57,594 nt of DNA from Rhodococcoides corynebacterioides (GTDB taxonomy: Bacteria; Actinomycetota; Actinomycetes; Mycobacteriales; Mycobacteriaceae). Shown in pieces: positions 52,161 through 57,594 of this stretch. Both the position numbers and the translations under genes were made by a program. The stretch's first letter is position 1. Each line of letters starts with the position of its first letter. The stretch is from positions 1 through 57,594 of the forward strand of contig NZ_JABUBU010000020.1 in the NCBI RefSeq assembly GCF_019834675.1. The letters are read 5' to 3'. A model generated the notes under the pieces. That model was not told the DNA's origin. It worked only from the letters and a program-made list of their open reading frames with translations, and made no database searches.

Positions 52161-52909
52161 CGCCCGCCGTCCCCGAGCAGCGATCGCAGGAAGACGCCCT
52201 CGAGGGCTCCGACGTCCACGGTGTCCGTCCGCGGCGTCCGCTCGGCGTCGAGCGCCGTCACCTCGGTGTGCAGACGCTCCATGGTGACGTCCAGGCGGTA
52301 GGCGGCGATCGCGGCATCGCGCAGCTCCGTCCGCAGCCGAGTCGGAACCTCGCCGTCGTACTTGTAGAAGATCTTGTGCTCCAGGCTGGCCCAGAAATCC
52401 ATCGCCATGGTGCGGATCTGCACTTCGACGGGGACCCGCTGCACACGATCGGACAGCGAGACCGGAATCTCCACCGTGAGGTGAAGACTGCGGTAGCCGT
52501 TGGGTTTCGGGTTCGCGATGTAGTCCTCGTAGTCGACCACCCGCACGTCGTCCCTCCCGACGAGCATGTCCTTCACGGTGTAGGTGTCGGCGACGAAGCT
52601 GCAGTTGATGCGCACGCCGGCAATATCGACGATGTTCTCGCGTATACCGTCGAAGGTCAGCGGGACGTTCTTGCGCACGGCCTTCTGCACCAACGATTCC
52701 GGTGTCTTCAGCCGGGACGAGACGTGCTCGATGGGGTTGTAGCTGTGCAGGTGGGCGAACTCGTCCCGCAGGATGTTGATCTTGGTCAGCAACTCGTCGA
52801 GCCCGAAGCGGTACGACATCATGAAGCGGGTGAAGGCATCCCGGAGTTCGCGCGGGTCGGCGGGCAGAGCCGCGTCGGGTCGCGGGTCCTCTTGCCCCTC
52901 CTCCGTCAC
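52157..52909 (-). CDS. RelA/SpoT-domain small alarmone synthetase
   Basis: 250 residues with a single (p)ppGpp-synthetase domain and no hydrolase, TGS or ACT domains, so it is a stand-alone small alarmone synthetase-like protein. The motifs present are VDIAGVRINC, DYIANPKPNGYRSLHLTV and the catalytic-type EVQIRTMAMDFWASLEHKI. It would transfer pyrophosphate from ATP to GTP or GDP if active. The N-terminal 20 residues are acidic and Pro-rich. It is fused into the mycofactocin operon by four-base overlaps on both sides: GTG 52909 with the GNAT stop, and its stop with the mftE start. It resembles actinobacterial Rv1366-type proteins. Activity is not shown. Confidence 0.9.
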   Translation of the reverse strand: MTEEGQEDPRPDAALPADPRELRDAFTRFMMSYRFGLDELLTKINILRDEFAHLHSYNPIEHVSSRLKTPESLVQKAVRKNVPLTFDGIRENIVDIAGVRINCSFVADTYTVKDMLVGRDDVRVVDYEDYIANPKPNGYRSLHLTVEIPVSLSDRVQRVPVEVQIRTMAMDFWASLEHKIFYKYDGEVPTRLRTELRDAAIAAYRLDVTMERLHTEVTALDAERTPRTDTVDVGALEGVFLRSLLGDGGR

Positions 52910-53406
52910 GGTCGGGGCTCCGCGTCCAACGGCTTGCTCATGCGCACGGCCGCGACGTCGTAACCCAACGACTCGTACAGTCGCCGGGCCGCACTGTTGA
53001 AGCCGAAGACGTTCAGGCCCAACGAGGTCGCCCCGTGCTCACGCACCAGGTCCTCGGCGAGCTCCATGGCACGTCGACCGAACCCGCGGCCGCGGTGCTC
53101 CTCGGCGATCTCGACGTTCCACACCCACCACTCGTCGGTGCGTCCGATGCTCTGCGGCCCGACCCACAGCGACCCGACGACGGTCTCGTCCCACACGACG
53201 TCGCGCACCAGGTGGTCGGGGGCCGGCTCGCCGTGGGCGAACCACGCGGCGTAGGTCTGCTCGGCCTCGTCGGTGGCGCGGTCCACCGGTTCGCCCGCTC
53301 TGATGCGGTCGGCGCGGTAGTCCGCCTTGCCGGCCTCGATCCAGGCGGGCAGGCGATCCGCGTCCATGGGGGCGAGGCGGACGACGGGCCCGGTGCGATC
53401 GGTCAC
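52906..53406 (-). CDS. GNAT-family N-acetyltransferase
   Basis: 166 residues. The acetyl-CoA-binding motif is EEHRGRGFGRRAMELAEDLV, followed by GLNVFGFNSAARRLYESLGY near the C-terminus, both classic for GNAT enzymes. The substrate is unknown. It lies 25 bases after mftD and overlaps the alarmone-synthetase gene by four bases. It could modify a mycofactocin intermediate, acetylate its synthetase neighbour or detoxify an amine; all are speculation. The start is GTG 53406 with a weak ribosome binding site; ATG 53367 is an alternative. Confidence 0.9.
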   Translation of the reverse strand: MTDRTGPVVRLAPMDADRLPAWIEAGKADYRADRIRAGEPVDRATDEAEQTYAAWFAHGEPAPDHLVRDVVWDETVVGSLWVGPQSIGRTDEWWVWNVEIAEEHRGRGFGRRAMELAEDLVREHGATSLGLNVFGFNSAARRLYESLGYDVAAVRMSKPLDAEPRP

Positions 53407-53431
53407 CGGCCCATCGTCTCACCCCGCACCG

Positions 53432-54667
53432 CTAGGGCATCGCGACGGCGGTCAGGGTGCGCGCCGGATCGACACCGAGGGTGCGCGTGAACCCATCCGG
53501 AACGACGACGTCGGCCGGCGACAGATCGTGGACCGACGCCTTGCCGAGACCGAGCAGGGTCGAGTCCATGCCCATGCGCAGTACGTCGAGGACGTTCTCG
53601 ACGCCGGCCTGACCGCCGGCGGCGAGGCCCCACAGGTAGGCGCGCCCGATCATGACGGCTCGGGCACCGAGGGCGACGGCCTTGACGACGTCGCTGCCTC
53701 GTCGGATCCCGCCGTCGAGCAGCACCTCGATCTCGTCGCCGACGGCGTCGGCGATCGCGGGCAGCATCCTGATCGCGGCCGGGGTGCCGTCGAGGTTGTT
53801 GCCGCCGTGGTTGGACACCGAGATCGCGGAGAACCCGGCGTCCACGGCACGTTTCGCGTCGTCGACGCGCGAGATGCCCTTGAGCACGAACGGCCCGTCC
53901 CACTGACGTCGCAACCAGGCGATGTCCTCCCACGTCGGCGGCGGCGTCTGCTGCCACATGCCGTAGGCGCCGAAGAACGTCGGCGTCTGCGGTGCACCCG
54001 GCGGGACGATGTTGGGCGTCGTCAGATCGGGAATGCGGCCACTGCGTGCGAAGTCGAGCAACCACGCCGGGCGACGCAGACCCTCGGGCGCGAACTTCAC
54101 CATCGCGGCGAGGTTCATCCGCTCCGGAATCGCGGGGCTGCCCCAGTCCCGACCGTAGGAGAAGGACCAGTCCAGCGTCAGGATCACTCCGACGGCGCCG
54201 GCGGCGCGGGCACGGTCGAGACGCGCGACCATGTCGGCGCGACTACCCAACCAGTAGACCTGGAACAGGGTCTGACCGTGGACTGCGGTGACGTCCTCGA
54301 TCGGCTTCGAGGCGAACGACGACAGTCCCATGGGAACGCCGCGAGCCGCGGCGGCGCGGGCGACGGCCACCTCGCCGTCCGGATGCACCGCCTGCACCCC
54401 CGTCGGCGAAATGATCACCGGAATCGAGAGCTGTTGTCCCAGAACCGTGGTCGCGAGATCGCGGGACGCGGCGTGGTCCGCGACGCGGGGGGCGAAGCCC
54501 AACTCGCCGAACGCGCTCTGGTTGTCGTCGTACGACGTGCCGCGTTCGGACCCGGCGATCAACGCCGAATAGACCGACGGGGGCAGCCGCTTCTTCGCCC
54601 GCCGCTGGGCCTCGGCCACGGTCTCCATCCACTCGGGCCGAGCCCAGGGAGATCGGATTCGCTTCAT
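53432..54667 (-). CDS. mftD: Mycofactocin FMN-dependent oxidase MftD
   Basis: 411 residues of the FMN-dependent alpha-hydroxy-acid dehydrogenase family (LldD1-like). Signatures are SIPVIISPTGVQAVHPDGE, VYWLGSR, GPFVLKGI with the FMN Lys, SVSNHGGNNLDGTPA containing the active-site His, and EVLLDGGIRRGSDVVKAVALGA. MftD deaminates the MftE product to the pre-mycofactocin alpha-keto amide, the redox centre. AGAGGAG lies nine bases before the ATG. The ATG overlaps the mftC stop by four bases. Confidence 0.95.
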   Translation of the reverse strand: MKRIRSPWARPEWMETVAEAQRRAKKRLPPSVYSALIAGSERGTSYDDNQSAFGELGFAPRVADHAASRDLATTVLGQQLSIPVIISPTGVQAVHPDGEVAVARAAAARGVPMGLSSFASKPIEDVTAVHGQTLFQVYWLGSRADMVARLDRARAAGAVGVILTLDWSFSYGRDWGSPAIPERMNLAAMVKFAPEGLRRPAWLLDFARSGRIPDLTTPNIVPPGAPQTPTFFGAYGMWQQTPPPTWEDIAWLRRQWDGPFVLKGISRVDDAKRAVDAGFSAISVSNHGGNNLDGTPAAIRMLPAIADAVGDEIEVLLDGGIRRGSDVVKAVALGARAVMIGRAYLWGLAAGGQAGVENVLDVLRMGMDSTLLGLGKASVHDLSPADVVVPDGFTRTLGVDPARTLTAVAMP

Positions 54668-55947
54668 CGGGAACGCTCCTCTCGCGACAGTCCCGCGAGG
54701 GGGTTCTCGTCGCACAGTGTCGTCGGCGGCCGCCGCGTCAACAGCGTCAGCGGGACGGAGGCTCGGGGGGTCGATCGCTGACCGCTGCGGGAATGGTCGA
54801 CGGACGACTTCGGTATCTCGCCGCGGTCGGCGGCGAGCGCGGATTCGCCGTAGCCCTGCACGCATTCGGGATCCGGGCCGTCCAGCGGGAGCCCTGTGAA
54901 GAACTTTGCTGCCATGCACCCACCGCGGCACGCGTCGAAGTGGGCGCACGAGCTGCACGCACCACCGGTCTGCGGGGATCGCAGGTCTCGGAACAACGCG
55001 GAGTTCTGCCAGACGGCCTGGAAGCCGCCGAGGGTGTCGGTGGCGTCGCGCAGAACGTTGCCGGCCAGGAACTGCTCGTGGATCGCGAACGGGCAGGCGT
55101 AGACGTCGCCGATCGGGTCGATCAGGCACACCACTCTGCCTGCGCCGCACAGGTTCAGGCCCGGCAGGGTGCCGCCGAAGGCGGACAGGTGGAAGAAGGA
55201 ATCCCCGGTGAGCACGCCCTCCCCGTTGGCGACCAGCCAGTCGTAGAGTTCGCGCTGCTGGGCCGCGGTGGGATGCAGGTCGTCCCAGACGTCGGCGCCG
55301 CGGCCGGACGGGCGCAGGCGGGTGATGCGCAGGGTGGCGTCGTACGTGTCGGCGAGGGCCTTGAAGTCGTCGAGCTGGGCGACGTTGTGGCGAGTGACGA
55401 CGACGGAGATCTTCGCGTCCCTGAAGCCCGCGTCCTTCAGATTGCGCAGTGCCCGGACCGCCATGTCGAACGAGCCCGGCCCGCGGACCGCGTCGTTGAC
55501 CTCGGCGGTGGCGCCGTCGAGCGAGATCTGGACGTCGACGTAGTCCGACGCGGCGAGGCGCGCTGCGACGGTCTCGTCGATCCGCACGCCGTTGGTGGAG
55601 AACTTCACGCCCACCTGGTGCTCGGTGGCGTAGTCGACGAGTTCCCAGAAGTCGGAGCGGACGGTGGGTTCGCCCCCGCCGATGTTGACGTAGAACACCT
55701 GCATGCGCTGCAACTCGTCGATGACGGCCTTGCACTGCTCCGTCGACAGTTCGCGCGGATCGCGCCGGCCGGAGGACGACAGGCAATGCACGCACGAGAG
55801 GTTGCAGGCGTAGGTCAGCTCCCAGGTCAGGCAGATGGGGGCATCGAGTCCCAGCTCGAACCGGTCGATCAGTCGGCCCACGGGTTGCGGAGCGGTCGGG
55901 GTTGCCGGAGTTGCCGGGGCGAGGCGATCCGGCAGGGTGGCGGTCAT
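54664..55947 (-). CDS. mftC: Mycofactocin radical SAM maturase MftC
   Basis: 427 residues. The radical-SAM cluster motif is CNLSCVHC (Cys48, Cys52, Cys55), followed by GGGEPTVR. A SPASM-type region with auxiliary-cluster cysteines follows (LCGAGRVVCLIDPIGDVYACPF; GGACSSCAHFDACRGGCMA). MftC decarboxylates the C-terminal Tyr of MftA and crosslinks it to Val. The C-terminus carries about 45 low-complexity, Ser/Pro/Arg-rich residues beyond the last Cys region. The start overlaps the mftB stop by four bases and the stop overlaps mftD. Confidence 0.96.
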   Translation of the reverse strand: MTATLPDRLAPATPATPTAPQPVGRLIDRFELGLDAPICLTWELTYACNLSCVHCLSSSGRRDPRELSTEQCKAVIDELQRMQVFYVNIGGGEPTVRSDFWELVDYATEHQVGVKFSTNGVRIDETVAARLAASDYVDVQISLDGATAEVNDAVRGPGSFDMAVRALRNLKDAGFRDAKISVVVTRHNVAQLDDFKALADTYDATLRITRLRPSGRGADVWDDLHPTAAQQRELYDWLVANGEGVLTGDSFFHLSAFGGTLPGLNLCGAGRVVCLIDPIGDVYACPFAIHEQFLAGNVLRDATDTLGGFQAVWQNSALFRDLRSPQTGGACSSCAHFDACRGGCMAAKFFTGLPLDGPDPECVQGYGESALAADRGEIPKSSVDHSRSGQRSTPRASVPLTLLTRRPPTTLCDENPLAGLSREERSR

Positions 55948-56285
55948 ACGAGGTCCTCCAGGGGTGAGACCGGAATCGGTGAATCCTGCTGCGCCGGCAC
56001 GATCATCGCCGACTCGGCGAGGGCGGTCAGGGCGTGCAGGTACTGCGGAACGGCGTCATCCGGCACCGCCGCCGCGGTGAGCGCCGACCTCACGTCGGGG
56101 TGCTCGGGCAGCGATCGCACGACCGCCAGCACACCGCGGGTCTTGAGGAAGGACAGCCGTCGGGTGCCGAAGTGGTACAGCAGCGCCCCGAACGGCTCCG
56201 GGCGCACGGCCACCTGAGGGGCGAGTTGCCACCGACCTGTCAGCAGACTCCCTGCGGGAGCCGTCGGGGACGCTGCGGCGGTCAT
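55944..56285 (-). CDS. mftB: Mycofactocin precursor-binding protein MftB
   Basis: 113 residues. MftB is the small chaperone that binds MftA and presents it to MftC (a PqqD-like recognition element). The sequence has the expected LAPQVAVRPEPFGALLYHFGT and RLSFLKTRGVLAVVRSL segments. ATG 56285 overlaps the mftA stop by one base (TGATG), which decides the start over a Met five codons earlier. It overlaps mftC by four bases at its end. Confidence 0.94.
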   Translation of the reverse strand: MTAAASPTAPAGSLLTGRWQLAPQVAVRPEPFGALLYHFGTRRLSFLKTRGVLAVVRSLPEHPDVRSALTAAAVPDDAVPQYLHALTALAESAMIVPAQQDSPIPVSPLEDLV

Positions 56286-56395
56286 CAGTACACGCCGCAC
56301 ATGCCGTCGATGGACACGTCCTCGACCAGCGACTCCTGGACCAACGGGCGGGCGGTGTCGTCCTCGGTGGTGGCGACGGTGTTCTTCTCGGTCAT
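56285..56395 (-). CDS. mftA: Mycofactocin precursor peptide MftA
   Basis: A 36-residue precursor, short enough to be missed by ORF callers with a length cut-off. It reads MTEKNTV at the start and ends IDGMCGVY, the diagnostic MftA terminus whose last Val-Tyr becomes the cofactor core. AAAGGAAG lies seven bases before the ATG. It is the first gene of the minus-strand mycofactocin operon. The leader part is Thr/Glu/Asp-rich, with LVQESLVEDVS before the core, as in known precursors. Confidence 0.96.
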   Translation of the reverse strand: MTEKNTVATTEDDTARPLVQESLVEDVSIDGMCGVY

Positions 56396-56597
56396 GGGAC
56401 TTCCTTTCGGACGGGCGGCGGGGACGGTCGAGTGCGTCCCGTGGTCGACGACGCTAGGCCCGTCGCGGCCCCCCTCGCGGCGGTCCGCGGTGAAGCGAAC
56501 CCGGTGCGGCAGTGCAGAACCGCCCGATCGGGTAGGTGGCTCACCGGCGCACCCGAGGGTTCGGGCGCATCCGGCCCGGCCGGCCTCGTGCGCGACC

Positions 56598-56603
56598 TAC
56601 GCT
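56598..56603 (+). promoter_or_regulatory. -10 element of a probable leaderless mftM transcript
   Basis: TACGCT fits the actinobacterial TANNNT -10 consensus and lies only six bases before ATG 56610. There is no ribosome binding site. This geometry is the usual sign of a leaderless mRNA. The 214 bases between mftA and mftM must hold both divergent promoters; TAGCGT on the other strand (about 56450-56455) is a weaker -10 candidate for mftA. Confidence 0.5.
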
Positions 56604-56609
56604 CGGCGT

Positions 56610-57449
56610 ATGCCGACCCTCACCCCGTTCGACTCCCTCGCCCCCGGCACGCCGGGAGTGTGGTCACACGGCACGGTCACGGTGCTGCGCGAGTCGGGGA
56701 TGCTCGGTTCGGCGTCGCTGACGGTGCGACGGGAGGGTGGCCGGCTGGTGGTCACCCACACCCTGTCCGCCGACCGGTTGCGGGAGTCGCTCGTGGCGGA
56801 GGTGACGGCGCGGATCGCGGAGGCCGGCGCCGGTCGCGACGAGTTCGAGGCCGTCATGGTCGGGCTGGTGCGCTCCACCGTGGACGACCCGATCGACGCG
56901 TGGGCGACCTACTACCGACAGTCCCTGCGCGACCTCGTCGACGGGACCGCCGATTTCGCCCCCGTGCACGAGGTCGCGGCATCACTGGTTCGGGGAACCG
57001 TTCTGGATCTCGGGTCCTGCTTCGGGTTCTTCCCGCTGCGACTCGCGGCCCGCGGTGTCCCGGTGATCGCCACCGACATCCACGCGGGCACGATGCGGTT
57101 GCTCGACGCGATGCGGGCACCCCTCGGCATCGACATCGAAACACTCGTCTGCGATGCAGCGGACGTCCCCGTGCCCGACGACGCCGTCGACACCGTGACC
57201 GCGCTGCATCTGCTCGAGCACGTGGACGCCGACCTCGGCGACCGCATCGTCGCCGAAGCACTACGCGTCGCCCGACGCCGCGTGGTGATCGCGGTGCCGT
57301 ACGAGGACGAGGCACAGGCGTGCCACGGTCACGTCCGAGTCTTCGACGCGCACGCCGTCACCGCGCTCGCTGCCCGCTCCGGGCGGCCGTACGAGGTGTT
57401 CTCCCACCACGGGGGGTGGGCGGTACTGGACGCTGCGTCGCCTGTGTGA
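56610..57449 (+). CDS. mftM: Mycofactocin oligosaccharide methyltransferase MftM
   Basis: 279 residues, divergent from mftA. The C-terminal half is a class I SAM-dependent methyltransferase: VLDLGSCFGFFPLRLA (motif I), VIATDIHAGTM (acidic motif II), LVCDAADVPVPDDAVDTVTALHLLEHV. The N-terminal 100 residues (FDSLAPGTPGVWSHGTVTVL) match the region typical of MftM, which methylates the glucose chain of mycofactocin. It probably has a leaderless mRNA. Confidence 0.88.
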   Translation: MPTLTPFDSLAPGTPGVWSHGTVTVLRESGMLGSASLTVRREGGRLVVTHTLSADRLRESLVAEVTARIAEAGAGRDEFEAVMVGLVRSTVDDPIDAWATYYRQSLRDLVDGTADFAPVHEVAASLVRGTVLDLGSCFGFFPLRLAARGVPVIATDIHAGTMRLLDAMRAPLGIDIETLVCDAADVPVPDDAVDTVTALHLLEHVDADLGDRIVAEALRVARRRVVIAVPYEDEAQACHGHVRVFDAHAVTALAARSGRPYEVFSHHGGWAVLDAASPV

Positions 57450-57468
57450 CCGCGCGGCGCCGCCCCGG

Positions 57469-57594
57469 TCAGAACGGGGGTGGTGCGTCGTCGGGTTCGG
57501 GTGGTCGGACACCGTTGAGGTTGTTGCGCAGTCGGTTTCGGTTGCGTTCCTGGCGGCGGCGGGCGTGTTTCTGCTCGGTGCGTGGGGCGGGTCG
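57469..57594 (-). CDS. C-terminal end of a DUF222/HNH endonuclease-like protein (partial)
   Basis: The last 41 codons of a minus-strand gene that enters from the right edge. They read an Arg/Asn-rich tail (RRRQERNRNRLRNNLNGVRP) and end in DDAPPPF-stop. This tail is typical of the DUF222 / HNH-endonuclease proteins that are abundant in Rhodococcus and relatives. The catalytic domain lies outside the window, so the family is inferred from the tail only. It converges with mftM, with 19 bases between stops. Confidence 0.65.
   Translation of the reverse strand, partial: RPAPRTEQKHARRRQERNRNRLRNNLNGVRPPEPDDAPPPF

Overview
High-GC actinobacterial DNA (roughly 70% G+C by eye, many GTG starts, 1- and 4-base start/stop overlaps). 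A complete mycofactocin locus, a giant NRPS and the tail of a DUF222/HNH-type endonuclease point to Mycobacteriales, most likely Rhodococcus or a close relative. The genus is inferred, not proven.

Layout. (1) 1-34335: one minus-strand gene for a nine-module non-ribosomal peptide synthetase of about 11,410 residues, followed by two strong hairpins at the left edge. Order: C-A-T-E / C-A-T / C-psiA-A-T / C-A-T / C-psiA-A-T / C-A-T / C-A-T / C-A-T-E / C-A-T-E, with no thioesterase. Two modules carry the same truncated adenylation-like insert (psiA) between C and A. (2) 34336-34740: gene-free upstream region of the NRPS. (3) 34741-39830: minus-strand ethanolamine operon: permease, EutB, EutC and a YtcJ-like amidohydrolase. 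(4) 39918-40885: an AbiEi/DUF559 gene bracketed by two near-identical palindromes. (5) 40892-42942: an acetaldehyde-type aldehyde dehydrogenase coupled to a DUF779 gene. (6) 43081-47163: a NarL/DesK-type two-component pair, a small membrane protein and an ABC-2 type exporter. (7) 47168-48424: an AcoR-like GAF regulator with an operator-like palindrome upstream. (8) 48485-57449: the mycofactocin locus mftA-B-C-D-[GNAT]-[small alarmone synthetase]-E-F-G on the minus strand, with mftM divergent. mftA encodes only 36 residues. (9) 57469-57594: C-terminal end of a DUF222/HNH-type protein.

How the parts connect. EutBC turns ethanolamine into acetaldehyde and ammonia, and the aldehyde dehydrogenase would oxidise the acetaldehyde to acetate. 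Mycofactocin is the redox cofactor used by actinobacterial alcohol dehydrogenases, and MftG passes its electrons on. The window therefore groups C2 amine, aldehyde and alcohol oxidation around one AcoR-like regulator. The most unusual features are the GNAT and (p)ppGpp-synthetase genes translationally embedded in the mycofactocin operon, the repeated psiA scars in the NRPS, and the paired palindromes around the DUF559 gene.
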